Assembly: GCF_029892105.1 (NCBI RefSeq)
Contig: NZ_JARZAJ010000050.1
Coordinates: 1 to 45,326 of the forward strand
DNA length: 45,326 nt
Source: Kitasatospora sp. GP82
Lineage (GTDB): Bacteria > Actinomycetota > Actinomycetes > Streptomycetales > Streptomycetaceae
Reading direction: 5' to 3'
The notes beneath the pieces are model-generated. The model ran no database searches and was not told the DNA's origin. It was given only the letters and a program-made list of their open reading frames with translations. Shown here in pieces: positions 7,659 through 15,487 of the stretch; positions within the stretch are counted from its first letter, which is position 1; each line of letters starts with the position of its first letter. The translations under genes were made by a program, and so were the position numbers.

Positions 7659-8869
7659 CGGATGCCTCCCCGGGTGCGGAGGCCACGGTGGGCAGTGCCG
7701 CCGACCGGGTGGACGGTGTGCTGTTCGGCGCTGTCGCCCGTGATGCGGGAGGGGAGGTCCCCGGGGGAGAGCGCGCTGCCGCTCATCAGACCGCTGGCCA
7801 GGATTCGTTCACCCTGCTGGGCGGTGAGGCGGACGGTGGTGCGGCGGCTGCCGGACCCGCCCGTGGGCGAGAGGTCTCCGCCGAAGGAGGGTTCGGCCAC
7901 GGCGGTGATCGTGACGGGGATGTCCAGCTCGCCGAAGGACCCGAAGGCGGTGGAGGCAGAGGTCAATGTCCAGAGCGTGGGGGCGACCTCGGACGCCGTG
8001 GCCTCGGCGGCCGCGAGGTGCGCGGCCTGCCGGAAGGCCTCCAGGAGCAGCATGCCGGGGATGTGGTCGCACTCGTGGTCGAACAGGACCGGGTGGTCCG
8101 TGTTGACCCGCAGCAGCCAACTGTGCGGCGGGCCACCGGGATTGATGGCGAGGAGGACGTCCTCGTCGTCACGGTATCCGACGGCCATCGGCGGTACCGG
8201 AGGGGTTGCGGCCAGGGCGGTGGGCACCTGGAGCAGGGCCGTGTCGAGCGGCTCGGGGGTGGCGGCTCGGCTGCGCAGTGCGCGGTAGCGGCGGGGGGCC
8301 AGGGCCTCCCAGCGGATCGAAGCCCGGCCGTACCTCGTCCCGCCGATGTGGAGCGTGGCCTCCAGCACCATGCCGACCCGGCCCGGCCGGTCCACGGTGC
8401 GGGCCAGTGTGCAGTCGAGGACGACCGGAAGAGCGGACTGTTCTCCGGTGAGCGGGCCGGGGGTTAAGCCGGGGAGTAAGGCGGGGGCTAAGCCGACGCC
8501 CCCATCGGGCAGTTCGGGTGCATCGAGGTCGAGATCGAGGTCGAAGAGGACGAAGTTGTGGTCGACCGGTATGTCGTAGAAGGCGTGTGACAGGTGGATG
8601 ACGCTCTGCCGGACCGTCTCGATCAGCAGGAGCGGGTCGCTGCTGCCGCCGGTCAGGTCCGCGTTCAGGAACCGCTCGCGCGGCCAGCGCGCGGCGACGG
8701 CGAAGCGGTCGGCGTGGATGCGCACGGCATCCGTCAGCAGGACCTCTCCCTGGGCGGCCTTGTGCACGGCGGCGGCCGGGAAGGCGGGCTCGAAGGAGAG
8801 CCTGCGGCCGCAGCGGTCGGACAGGGCGGTGCCGGACGCGGAGAACGGCGGTAACGATGGCTTGTACAT
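7652..8869 (-). CDS. AfsA-like gamma-butyrolactone / butenolide synthase
   Basis: This is a 405-residue member of the A-factor biosynthesis hotdog family. These enzymes condense a beta-ketoacyl-ACP with dihydroxyacetone phosphate, the first committed step of butyrolactone signals. Two hotdog units are visible, roughly residues 25-185 and 225-370. The second carries the hallmark HPVLFDHECDHIPGMLLLEA. It is about 100 residues longer than S. griseus AfsA, through a Pro/Leu-rich linker and a longer tail. The ATG at 8869 follows a GGGGGA run; a longer open frame to 9052 would cross the ARE operator and is rejected. It heads the operon with the flavoprotein and the phosphatase and is divergent from the receptor gene. 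Confidence 0.9.
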   Translation of the reverse strand: MYKPSLPPFSASGTALSDRCGRRLSFEPAFPAAAVHKAAQGEVLLTDAVRIHADRFAVAARWPRERFLNADLTGGSSDPLLLIETVRQSVIHLSHAFYDIPVDHNFVLFDLDLDLDAPELPDGGVGLAPALLPGLTPGPLTGEQSALPVVLDCTLARTVDRPGRVGMVLEATLHIGGTRYGRASIRWEALAPRRYRALRSRAATPEPLDTALLQVPTALAATPPVPPMAVGYRDDEDVLLAINPGGPPHSWLLRVNTDHPVLFDHECDHIPGMLLLEAFRQAAHLAAAEATASEVAPTLWTLTSASTAFGSFGELDIPVTITAVAEPSFGGDLSPTGGSGSRRTTVRLTAQQGERILASGLMSGSALSPGDLPSRITGDSAEQHTVHPVGGTAHRGLRTRGGIRC

Positions 8870-8954
8870 GCTTGATCCCCCCAGCAGCAATGGACGAGAG
8901 CAGGGCACCCCGGACCGGCAGCGCCGGTCGAGTGCAGCCTGGCTGCTTCTCGAA

Positions 8955-8978
8955 AATATACTTTCCGGAAGGTATATT
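8955..8978. promoter_or_regulatory. ARE operator between the afsA homologue and the receptor gene
   Basis: This is a 24-bp near-perfect palindrome: AATATAC at 8955-8961 mirrors GTATATT at 8972-8978 around TTCCGGAA, with one mismatched pair. It sits midway between two divergent start codons and carries TATACT/TATACC elements that could be the -10 boxes. Binding of the receptor would repress both genes until the signal accumulates. Confidence 0.85.
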
Positions 8979-9039
8979 GCAACAGGCCAATACGGCCGCG
9001 GACCGGGGCAGCGATGCCCGCCACGAGAGGTGAGGAACC

Positions 9040-9684
9040 GTGACCAAACCACCGGGCGTCGATGCCTTTGTCGGCAAGGTGTTCGCCGACCGCAGTCCCG
9101 ATCTCCGGCAGAGCCGGGCCATGCGCACGCGCGTGCATGTCCTGCGATGCGCGGCCGAGGTGTTCGCCGAGCGCGGCTTCGGGGCCAGCTCGGTCAAGGA
9201 CGTCGCCGATCGGGCCCAACTGACCAAAGGCGCCGTCTACTTCCACTTCCCCAGCAAGGAACTGCTGGCCACTGCCGTGGTCGAGGCGCTCTACGAGCGA
9301 TGGCCGGTGATGCTCGCCGACGTGCAGCAGGAGGAGCTCGGCCCGCTGGGGACCGCCAGGGAGATGCTCGACCGCACGGCGGTCGCGTTCCGGGACGACC
9401 CGATCGTCCAGGCGGGCGCCCGGCTCCAGATCGAGCGCGATCTGATCGAGGCCGAGCTGCCGCCGCCCTACTCGGACTGGACCGCCCTGCTCACCGGCCT
9501 GCTGGAGGAGGCCCGCGCGGCCGGGGAGCTGCGCGAGGGCGTCGATCCGGGTGCCGCTGCCCGGACCCTGGTGGCGGGCTTCTTCGGCATGCAGCACATC
9601 TCCGACAATCTGCATCGGCGCGCCGACATCATGGAGCGTTGGGCGGAGGTCCGCTCCCTGCTCTTCTTCGCCATCACCGGCTGA
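9040..9684 (+). CDS. ArpA/ScbR-like gamma-butyrolactone receptor (TetR family)
   Basis: This is a 214-residue TetR regulator, the usual length for ArpA-type receptors. The helix-turn-helix region reads RAMRTRVHVLRCAAEVFAER, then QLTKGAVYFHFPSKELL, the strongly conserved receptor signature. The C-terminal domain would bind the butyrolactone or butenolide. The GTG start follows GAGGTGAGGA. It is divergent from the afsA homologue with a shared ARE, the classic arrangement for signal-released repression. The final six codons including the stop are duplicated in tandem just downstream. Confidence 0.88.
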   Translation: MTKPPGVDAFVGKVFADRSPDLRQSRAMRTRVHVLRCAAEVFAERGFGASSVKDVADRAQLTKGAVYFHFPSKELLATAVVEALYERWPVMLADVQQEELGPLGTAREMLDRTAVAFRDDPIVQAGARLQIERDLIEAELPPPYSDWTALLTGLLEEARAAGELREGVDPGAAARTLVAGFFGMQHISDNLHRRADIMERWAEVRSLLFFAITG

Positions 9685-9702
9685 TTCGCCATCACCGGCT
9701 GA
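9667..9702. repeat. 18-bp tandem duplication across the receptor stop codon
   Basis: TTCGCCATCACCGGCTGA (9667-9684) is repeated exactly at 9685-9702. Because 18 is a multiple of three, the second copy stays in frame and gives a second identical stop codon. Confidence 0.95.
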
Positions 9703-9793
9703 CCTCCTCACCATTGCCGGCCGTCGCGGCGCGGCCCCCGCACGTCCGCGCCGGCGGCCGGGCCGGGCCACGCCGTTCCGGTCGCGCTGCGCC

Positions 9794-9828
9794 GCCCGCG
9801 TCGTGCTCGGGGCCGGCGCACGACGGGC
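9794..9828. terminator. Hairpin between convergent genes
   Basis: GTCGTGC (9800-9806) pairs with 9818-9824, extended by GCCC/GGGC across a 2-nt bulge. It lies between the receptor gene (plus) and the carboxylesterase gene (minus), so it may terminate both. Confidence 0.45.
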
Positions 9829-9876
9829 CGGTGCGCGGGCGGGCCGTCGTACGGACTGGGCGTCGTGCGTTGGTGG

Positions 9877-11400
9877 TCAGTGCAGGCCGAGCGCGGCCAT
9901 GGGGTGTCCGGCCCAGATGGCCCGCGCGGCCTCGTGCGGGTAGCGGGTGACGCTGCTCCCGGTGTCGAAGATGCGGGTGAGGCGGGCCTCGGGGGAGTAG
10001 CGCCGCCAGTCGGCCATCCCGGTGGCGGCGAAGTCGGCCCAGGTCTGGCGCATCAGGGCGCCGAGTACCTCGGTCTCGGGCGCCGGCGGGTCGGAGTGGA
10101 AGGGGTTGGCCACGCCGGGGGTGTAGGTGCCGAAGACCAGCGGGACCTCGCTGCCGTGGCAGGCGCCGAAGACACCGCCGAGTTCGCGGGCGGTGTGTGC
10201 GTACTCGTAGAGGTAGGTGGTGCCGCCCGAACCGGTGTGGGCCTGGGCGAGCCGGACGGTCGGCATCCTGAACAGCCAGTCGGAGTGGGCGAGTTCGTAG
10301 AGCGTGCCGGCGTCTGCCGACGGATGGGCGGCGCGGTAGGCGATGACCGGGTCCGGACCCGGCACGAAGGTGCGCAGCGCGTGCTCGGCCTGCTCCTCGC
10401 CGATCCTGCCGAGCAGTCCGCCCGCGACGAGGTTGAGCCGGTACTCGTCCCGGGTGTGGCCGATCAGCAGTTCCGTGTCGCGCGCGCTGCCTGTGGCGAC
10501 GGCCGCCCACGGGTCCTGCGGCAGCACCTCGCCGTCCACGACCGGGGCGAAGGGCAGCATGGCCTCGGCGACGGGGCCCCAGCGGTCTGCGTACTGGAGC
10601 ATCTTCGCAGTCAAGGAGCTGCCTGCGTCGACCAGTTGCTGCGGCGTGAGCTCGCCCAGGGCCGCTGCCTCGGCGGGGCGGCCGACCTGGGCGGCGATCT
10701 TGCCGGCGATGTCCCGGGCGAGCTCGCTGGTGAAGTAGAGCCGCGGCACGCTCTGGAGGATGGCCCGCTGGAACAGGCCCGAGGCGCTGGGCATGGCCAG
10801 CAGCGCCGCGATGGAACCGGCGCCCGCGGACTGCCCGAACGCCGTCACACAGCGCGGATCGCCGCCGAAGGCCCCGATGTTCTCCCGTACCCAGTGCAGC
10901 GCCGCAACCTGGTCGAGCAGCCCGCGGTTGGCCACCGCGCCGTCCAGGTGGGCGAAACCCTCCACTCCCACGCGGTAGTTGAACGAGACCACGACGACGT
11001 GGCCCTCGTGGGCGAGCCGGGCCCCGTCGAAGGTCGGCACCGAGCCGTCCCCGGCCAGATAGGCGCCGCCGTAGAACCACACCAGGACGGGGAGGTCGGC
11101 CGAGCCCGGATCGGGAGTCCAGACGTTCACCGTCAGCCACTCGTGCTCGTCGGCCGTGCCCGGACCGCCGGTGGGCAGGGTCATCCCGAGGCAGGGCTGC
11201 GGCGCGGCCGGGCCGAAGGAGAGCGCGTCGCGCGCGCCGTCCCAGGGGAGAGCCGGGGCGGGGGCGGCGAAGCGCAGCGGGCCGACCGGCGGCTGGGCGT
11301 ACGGGATGCCCCGGAAGGAGGCGACGCCCGCCGAGGCGGCGCCCCGGACGATGCCGAGGGTGGTGCGGATCTCGGGGAACGCGGGCAGGGATGTGTTCAC
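9877..11400 (-). CDS. Type-B carboxylesterase (para-nitrobenzyl esterase family)
   Basis: This is a 507-residue alpha/beta-hydrolase of the carboxylesterase B family. The oxyanion-hole stretch FYGGAYLAGD, the nucleophile elbow TAFGQSAGAG and the C-terminal catalytic His region (FGACHGSEVP) are all present; an acidic residue in GHTRDEYRLN would complete the triad. No signal peptide is seen, so it is probably cytoplasmic. The GTG start has GAGGTG upstream. It is divergent from the FAD monooxygenase gene, with a palindrome in the shared spacer. It hydrolyses an ester, possibly a lactone; a link to the nearby signal locus is only positional. Confidence 0.85.
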   Translation of the reverse strand: MNTSLPAFPEIRTTLGIVRGAASAGVASFRGIPYAQPPVGPLRFAAPAPALPWDGARDALSFGPAAPQPCLGMTLPTGGPGTADEHEWLTVNVWTPDPGSADLPVLVWFYGGAYLAGDGSVPTFDGARLAHEGHVVVVSFNYRVGVEGFAHLDGAVANRGLLDQVAALHWVRENIGAFGGDPRCVTAFGQSAGAGSIAALLAMPSASGLFQRAILQSVPRLYFTSELARDIAGKIAAQVGRPAEAAALGELTPQQLVDAGSSLTAKMLQYADRWGPVAEAMLPFAPVVDGEVLPQDPWAAVATGSARDTELLIGHTRDEYRLNLVAGGLLGRIGEEQAEHALRTFVPGPDPVIAYRAAHPSADAGTLYELAHSDWLFRMPTVRLAQAHTGSGGTTYLYEYAHTARELGGVFGACHGSEVPLVFGTYTPGVANPFHSDPPAPETEVLGALMRQTWADFAATGMADWRRYSPEARLTRIFDTGSSVTRYPHEAARAIWAGHPMAALGLH

Positions 11401-11467
11401 GGTGCACCTCGCACTTCAGCGGGTCAGCGGCTGCTGCCCCCTTCGGCTCATGACCTTAGCAAATAAG

Positions 11468-11483
11468 TGGGGACATCTCCCCA
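11468..11483. promoter_or_regulatory. Palindrome in a divergent promoter region
   Basis: TGGGGACATCTCCCCA has 6-bp arms around CATC. It lies 68 nt upstream of the carboxylesterase start and 185 nt upstream of the FAD monooxygenase start. It is a candidate operator for an unidentified regulator. Confidence 0.4.
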
Positions 11484-11667
11484 GTTGTCCCCGGATGTAC
11501 GGACGACTGCTTGTCGTCCGGTTAGCCGTCAGGACGTGCTGGGCAGAATGCTGACTCGCCGCTCCACCGAGCCCGAGCCGGTGCGCCCCCCTGCGCGCCC
11601 CGCGCACTCCGAACGCCGAACGCGTCCCCGGACCACCGGATCGCACAGAGTCGAGAGAAGGGCCGAG

Positions 11668-13047
11668 ATGCCACAGTCACTGGGCCGCGCCGTTGTCCTG
11701 GGCGGCAGTCTGGCCGGGCTGCTGCACGCCCGGGTCCTCGCCGAGGCCGGTTGGCGGGTCACTCTGGTGGAGCGCGACCGGCGGTCCGAGGGCGCGCAGT
11801 TCGCCGGCGGAGTCCCGCAGGCCCGGCAGGCGCATCTGCTCATGCCCGCCGGACTGAACGCCATCGAGCGGCTGCTGCCCGGAACGACGGCGCTGCTCAC
11901 CGGGGAAGGGGCGCAGCGCTTCGGCCTGCCCACCGACATCCGCTGGCTGACCCCCGCAGGGTGGCTCGACGGCTTCTCGCCGCGGCACACCATCGTCAGC
12001 TCCACCCGGCCGCTGATCGACTGGGCGCTGCGCCGCCAGGTGCTGCCCCATCCCGGGATCGAGGCGCGCGACGGCCTGGAAGCCATCGGGCTGACGGTCG
12101 GCGGCCGCCGGATCACGGGGGTCCGCTACCGCGAGCGCGGCGGCGGCGAGCGCTCCTCGGCGGTGCTGCCCGCCGAGCTGGTCGTGGACGCCACCGGCCG
12201 CACCTCCCGTACCCCGCAGTGGCTGACCGATCTCGGGCTCGCTGCTCCCGAGGAGAGCGTTGTCGACCAGGGCGTCAGCTATGCGACCGGGCTGTTCCGG
12301 CGGGTCGACGGCGGCCTGTCGGGCGGCCGTGCGATGTATCTCCAGCCCAGGGCGGGCCGCAATCCGCGCTTCGGGGTCCTGCTGCCGGTGGAGGGGGACC
12401 GGTGGATCGTGACCATCGGCGGGATGCGCGGTTTCAGCGCGCCGACCGACCTCGGAGGGTTCCTCGCCTTCGCCCGGGAGCTGCGCGCGCCGGACCTGTA
12501 CGAGCTGGTCGGCGGTCTGGAACCGGCCGGCCCGATCCACGGGTTCCGCCCGCCGCCCAGCCGTCGGCGCCACTTCGAGCGGCTGGCCGATCTCCCCGAG
12601 GGACTGCTGGTGGTCGGCGACGCCGCCTGCACCTTCAACCCGATGTACGGGCAGGGCATGTCGGTGGCTGCGCAGTCCGCGCTCGCCGTGCACGGTCTGC
12701 TCGGTGGCGGGGCAACTCCCGGGGCGAGAGGCGATGTCGGGCTTCCCGCGTTCACCCGGCGGGCCCAGCGCGCGGTGTTCAGGGCGGCGGAGGCGGCCTG
12801 GCAGATGTCCTCCTCCGAGGACCTGCGCTACGACACCACCGTCGGCGGCCGCCGAGGTCTGTTGCTGAAACTCCAACATGCCTATCTGGACCGGGTGTTG
12901 ACCGCCGCCCGGACCAACCGGGTGGCGCAGGGTGCCTTCATCGACACCCTGTCGCTGACTGCCGGGCCGACCCGTCTCTTCGCGCCCGGTGTGCTCTGGC
13001 AGGCCGTCCGGCACGGCGGTGCCAGGGGGCGCCGCGCCGAGGACTGA
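11668..13047 (+). CDS. FAD-dependent monooxygenase / epoxidase-like oxidoreductase
   Basis: This is a 459-residue flavoprotein of the 2-polyprenyl-6-methoxyphenol hydroxylase superfamily. It opens with a Rossmann motif LGGSLAGL (residues 11-18). The second FAD motif is GDAACTFNPMYGQGMS, a variant common in bacterial epoxidase-like enzymes of polyether and related pathways. I chose the ATG at 11668, preceded by AGAAGGG; the open frame extends upstream to 11467 but over an unlikely region. It probably hydroxylates or epoxidises a small hydrophobic substrate. It is close to the signal locus and could tailor the signal or another product; nothing in the sequence decides. Confidence 0.8.
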   Translation: MPQSLGRAVVLGGSLAGLLHARVLAEAGWRVTLVERDRRSEGAQFAGGVPQARQAHLLMPAGLNAIERLLPGTTALLTGEGAQRFGLPTDIRWLTPAGWLDGFSPRHTIVSSTRPLIDWALRRQVLPHPGIEARDGLEAIGLTVGGRRITGVRYRERGGGERSSAVLPAELVVDATGRTSRTPQWLTDLGLAAPEESVVDQGVSYATGLFRRVDGGLSGGRAMYLQPRAGRNPRFGVLLPVEGDRWIVTIGGMRGFSAPTDLGGFLAFARELRAPDLYELVGGLEPAGPIHGFRPPPSRRRHFERLADLPEGLLVVGDAACTFNPMYGQGMSVAAQSALAVHGLLGGGATPGARGDVGLPAFTRRAQRAVFRAAEAAWQMSSSEDLRYDTTVGGRRGLLLKLQHAYLDRVLTAARTNRVAQGAFIDTLSLTAGPTRLFAPGVLWQAVRHGGARGRRAED

Positions 13048-13085
13048 GCGCGGGCTCAAGCCAGCGGGGATGCGAATGCAGCTGT

Positions 13086-13101
13086 GGAACCGGAAGGTTC
13101 C
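13086..13101. promoter_or_regulatory. GGAACC-GGAA-GGTTCC inverted repeat, weak ARE-like element
   Basis: A perfect palindrome with 6-bp arms lies 39 nt after the FAD monooxygenase stop codon. The minus strand reads ACCTTCCGG, the core of the ARE elements, but the outer arms do not match. It may equally be part of a terminator. Confidence 0.3.
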
Positions 13102-13185
13102 CGTTCCGGACCGGTAAGTTCAGTCAAAATTAGGTAAATGTGGTCGGCGGGCTCTGCTGGCGGGTCTACGCTTGACGAGGTTTGC

Positions 13186-13219
13186 AGCGCTTGTTGCAAG
13201 ACAGCGCTCGTTGCAAGAA
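13186..13219. repeat. 17-bp direct repeat in the M-box leader
   Basis: AGCGCTTGTTGCAAGAC (13186-13202) and AGCGCTCGTTGCAAGAA (13203-13219) are adjacent and match at 15 of 17 positions. They lie immediately before the riboswitch. Just upstream, ACGAGGT (13175-13181) is complementary to ACCTCGT, the 5' strand of riboswitch helix P1. Confidence 0.8.
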
Positions 13220-13224
13220 CTAGG

Positions 13225-13393
13225 CACCTCGTTCGGTGAGGCGTCTTCACGGACACAGGCCACTGATCCCAACCGTCGAGAGACGCTCCGGATCAGGACA
13301 GATCTTCCCGACCTAAGGGTTGATCCCAAGTGGCTTCCCGCCCCGGTGGCGGGATTACGCCGTGAAGTGCCAAAGCTCTGACGAGTTGGGGTG
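13225..13393 (+). promoter_or_regulatory. M-box (ykoK leader) magnesium riboswitch
   Basis: The conserved M-box elements are present in order. The P1 5' strand with GTTCGGTGAGGCGTCT is at 13231-13246, an AGACGCTCC segment follows near 13281, and the 3' signature AAGTGCCAAAGCTCTGACGAG is at about 13365-13385. ACCTCGT pairs with ACGAG to close helix P1. This matches the layout of the Bacillus mgtE leader. The element senses magnesium and controls the downstream transporter. No clear intrinsic terminator follows it directly, which suggests control of translation or of Rho access. Confidence 0.88.
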
Positions 13394-13416
13394 AACCGGC
13401 CGTTCCGGCTGGTCCG

Positions 13417-13465
13417 CTCCTTGCCGTGTCGATACGGCGCATCCGTGCGCCCCGGCCGGAAGGAG
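13417..13465 (+). promoter_or_regulatory. Possible anti-Shine-Dalgarno structure after the M-box
   Basis: CTCCTT (13417-13422) is complementary to AAGGAG (13460-13465), the ribosome site of the upstream ORF. A perfect hairpin GGCGCA-TCCG-TGCGCC (13436-13451) fills the space between them. The pairing could hide the ribosome site in one riboswitch state. Confidence 0.45.
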
Positions 13466-13474
13466 GCGAGAGAC

Positions 13475-13552
13475 ATGGATTCGAGTTGCAGTAGTCCGGG
13501 CCATAAACGGCCCCACATCCGCATGTCCTCGTACTCCATCGGCACGCGGTAA
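13475..13552 (+). CDS. 25-residue leader peptide between the M-box and the transporter
   Basis: The ATG at 13475 follows GGAAGGAGGCGAGAGAC, one of the strongest ribosome sites in the window. The frame runs 25 codons to TAA. The peptide begins MDSSCSS and ends SYSIGTR, with a basic and histidine-rich centre (HKRPHIR). It lies 178 nt before the transporter start. Position and ribosome site suggest a regulatory upstream ORF, like the leader peptides in some enterobacterial magnesium-transporter mRNAs, though the sequence is unrelated to those. No function is established. Confidence 0.65.
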   Translation: MDSSCSSPGHKRPHIRMSSYSIGTR

Positions 13553-13665
13553 CCACCCTCTCTGCGAGCATTTCCGACGCTTCCTCAGCTCGGCACGCCG
13601 TTATGTCGCCATGCCTTCATGTCGCCATTCCGTGATTTCGCCATGAGCTGCTTCGGCGTGCGCCC

Positions 13666-13715
13666 GTAGGGGGGATTGCTGCCGCGTGCCCCCGAACTCT
13701 CCCCCTACTGGGGGG
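13666..13715 (+). promoter_or_regulatory. Mutually exclusive hairpins before the transporter ribosome site
   Basis: CCCCCTAC (13701-13708) can pair upstream with GTAGGGGG (13666-13673) or, through CCCCC, downstream with GGGGG (13710-13714). The second fold ends just before the GGGAGG ribosome site of the transporter. Only one fold can exist at a time. Confidence 0.5.
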
Positions 13716-13730
13716 TCAGGGAGGTTCGCC

Positions 13731-15389
13731 ATGACCGACACCACCACGGTGACCGCAACCACCGCACCCACGATCCCGGCACCCCGCGCCGCGGTTCTCG
13801 ACGACGCCCACATCGGCGACATCAAGGGCGCGCTCGGCACCATCAGCCTCGACGACACCACCGCCCGCCACGGCCTCTCCGCCAAGCTGAAGACGTTGCT
13901 CGCGATCATCGGCCCCGGCCTGATCGTGATGGTCGGCGACAACGACGCCGGGGCCTTCGCCACCTACGGGCAGGCGGGCCAGAACTACAGCACCCACCTG
14001 CTGTGGACGCTGCTGCTGCTGATCCCGGTGCTGTACGTCAACCAGGAGATGGTGCTGCGCCTCGGTGCGGTCACCGGCGTCGGCCACGCCCGGCTGATCC
14101 TGGAGCGCTTCGGCAAGTTCTGGGGCGCGTTCAGCGTGATCGACCTCTTCCTGCTCAACGCGCTCACCCTGGTCACCGAATTCATCGGCATCACCCTGGC
14201 GGCCGGATACCTCGGACTGCCCAAGGTGGCCTCGGTGGTCCTCGCCGCCGCCATCATCATCGCCTCGGCGTTCACCGGCTCGTTCCAGCGCTTCGAGCGG
14301 ATCGCCATCGCGCTCTGCGCCGGTTCGCTGCTGCTGATCCCCATCTACTTCCTGGTCCACCCGAAGACCTCCCAGATGGCGCACGACTTCCTGGTCCCCA
14401 ACATGCCCGGTGGCGCCGGTGAGCTGTCGACCGTCATGCTGCTCATCATCGGCATCGTCGGTACCACCGTCGCCCCCTGGCAGCTCTTCTTCCAGCAGTC
14501 CTACGTCATCGACAAGCGGATCACCCCGCGCTTCATGAAGTACGAGAAGGCCGACCTGGTCATCGGTATCGCGGTCGTGGTCATCGGTGCCGCCGCCATG
14601 ATGGGCTTCACCGCCGTGGCCTTCGCCGGTACGGACGGCGTCGGGCAGTTCACCGACGCGGCCGGGGTCGCCAAGGGCCTGGCCGACCACGCGGGCAAGG
14701 TGGCCGGCGTGCTCTTCGCGATCGCCCTGCTGGACGCCTCGATCATCGGAGCCTTCGCCGTCTCGCTCTCCACCGCCTACGCCATCGGCGACGTCCTCGG
14801 TCTCAAGCACTCGCTGCACCGCGGTGTCGGCAGCGCCAAGGGCTTCTACGCCGTGTACGCCGGTCTGGTGGGGCTCGCCGCGGTCATCGTGCTGATCCCC
14901 GGTTCGCCGCTCGGCCTGCTGACCGAGGGCGTGCAGACCCTGGCCGGTGTGCTGCTGCCGTCCGCCTCGGTCTTCCTGCTCCTGCTCTGCAACGACCGCG
15001 AGGTCCTCGGCCCCTGGGTCAACGGACCCAAGACCAACGCCTTCACCGCGGCCGTCGTCGGTGTCCTGGTCACCCTGTCGGTCATCCTCACCGCCGCCGT
15101 CCTCTTCCCGGACATCAGCGCCGGAACGATCCTGCAGATCATGGCCGCCTGCGGTGTTATCGGAGTGCTGGCCGCCGGGTACTCCTTCACCCGCCGCCGT
15201 ACCGCCACCAAGGAGGACCCGGTCGACCGCACCGGGCGCGACGACTGGCGGATGCCGCCGCTGGAGACCCTGACCAAGCCGGTGATGTCCACCGCTCGCA
15301 AGATCGGCATGGGCGCCCTTCGCAGCTACCTGCTGGTCGCGATGATCCTGGTCATCGTGAAGATCGTCCAGGTCGCGCTCTCCCAGTGA
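13731..15389 (+). CDS. NRAMP-related divalent metal transporter, probably magnesium (NRMT type)
   Basis: This is a 552-residue membrane protein with about 11 hydrophobic segments of the SLC11/NRAMP fold. In canonical NRAMPs, TM1 carries D-P-G-N and TM6 carries M-P-H, and they bind Mn or Fe. Here TM1 reads MVGDNDAGAF (Asp70-Asn71-Asp72) and TM6 reads TVAPWQLFF (Ala248-Pro249), so the soft-metal methionine is lost. This resembles the magnesium-transporting NRMT branch. The M-box leader and the MgtC family gene downstream support magnesium as substrate. The ATG at 13731 has GGGAGG upstream; a GTG at 13686 in the same frame lies before that ribosome site and is rejected. First gene of a five-gene operon. 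Confidence 0.85.
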   Translation: MTDTTTVTATTAPTIPAPRAAVLDDAHIGDIKGALGTISLDDTTARHGLSAKLKTLLAIIGPGLIVMVGDNDAGAFATYGQAGQNYSTHLLWTLLLLIPVLYVNQEMVLRLGAVTGVGHARLILERFGKFWGAFSVIDLFLLNALTLVTEFIGITLAAGYLGLPKVASVVLAAAIIIASAFTGSFQRFERIAIALCAGSLLLIPIYFLVHPKTSQMAHDFLVPNMPGGAGELSTVMLLIIGIVGTTVAPWQLFFQQSYVIDKRITPRFMKYEKADLVIGIAVVVIGAAAMMGFTAVAFAGTDGVGQFTDAAGVAKGLADHAGKVAGVLFAIALLDASIIGAFAVSLSTAYAIGDVLGLKHSLHRGVGSAKGFYAVYAGLVGLAAVIVLIPGSPLGLLTEGVQTLAGVLLPSASVFLLLLCNDREVLGPWVNGPKTNAFTAAVVGVLVTLSVILTAAVLFPDISAGTILQIMAACGVIGVLAAGYSFTRRRTATKEDPVDRTGRDDWRMPPLETLTKPVMSTARKIGMGALRSYLLVAMILVIVKIVQVALSQ

Positions 15390-15487
15390 CCTGCCCCGGG
15401 GGGCGGCGGTGTCGCCTCCCCGGGCCACCCCTCACTGCCACCGGCCTCATCCCATCAACTCCCCTGCGGAGAAAGGGAGAACACGCC

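Noticed and set aside
8870..9052. N-terminal extension of the AfsA homologue to 9052
   Set aside because: It would run through the ARE palindrome and the receptor start, and the added residues do not resemble AfsA.
13172..13381. 69-codon frame inside the leader
   Set aside because: It overlaps the M-box structure almost completely; the conserved sequence is explained by the RNA.
13619..13669. 16-codon frame beginning ATGTCGCCATTC after the leader peptide
   Set aside because: No ribosome site; it arises from an ATGTCGCCAT repeat. Kept out of the gene list although it overlaps the switching stem.
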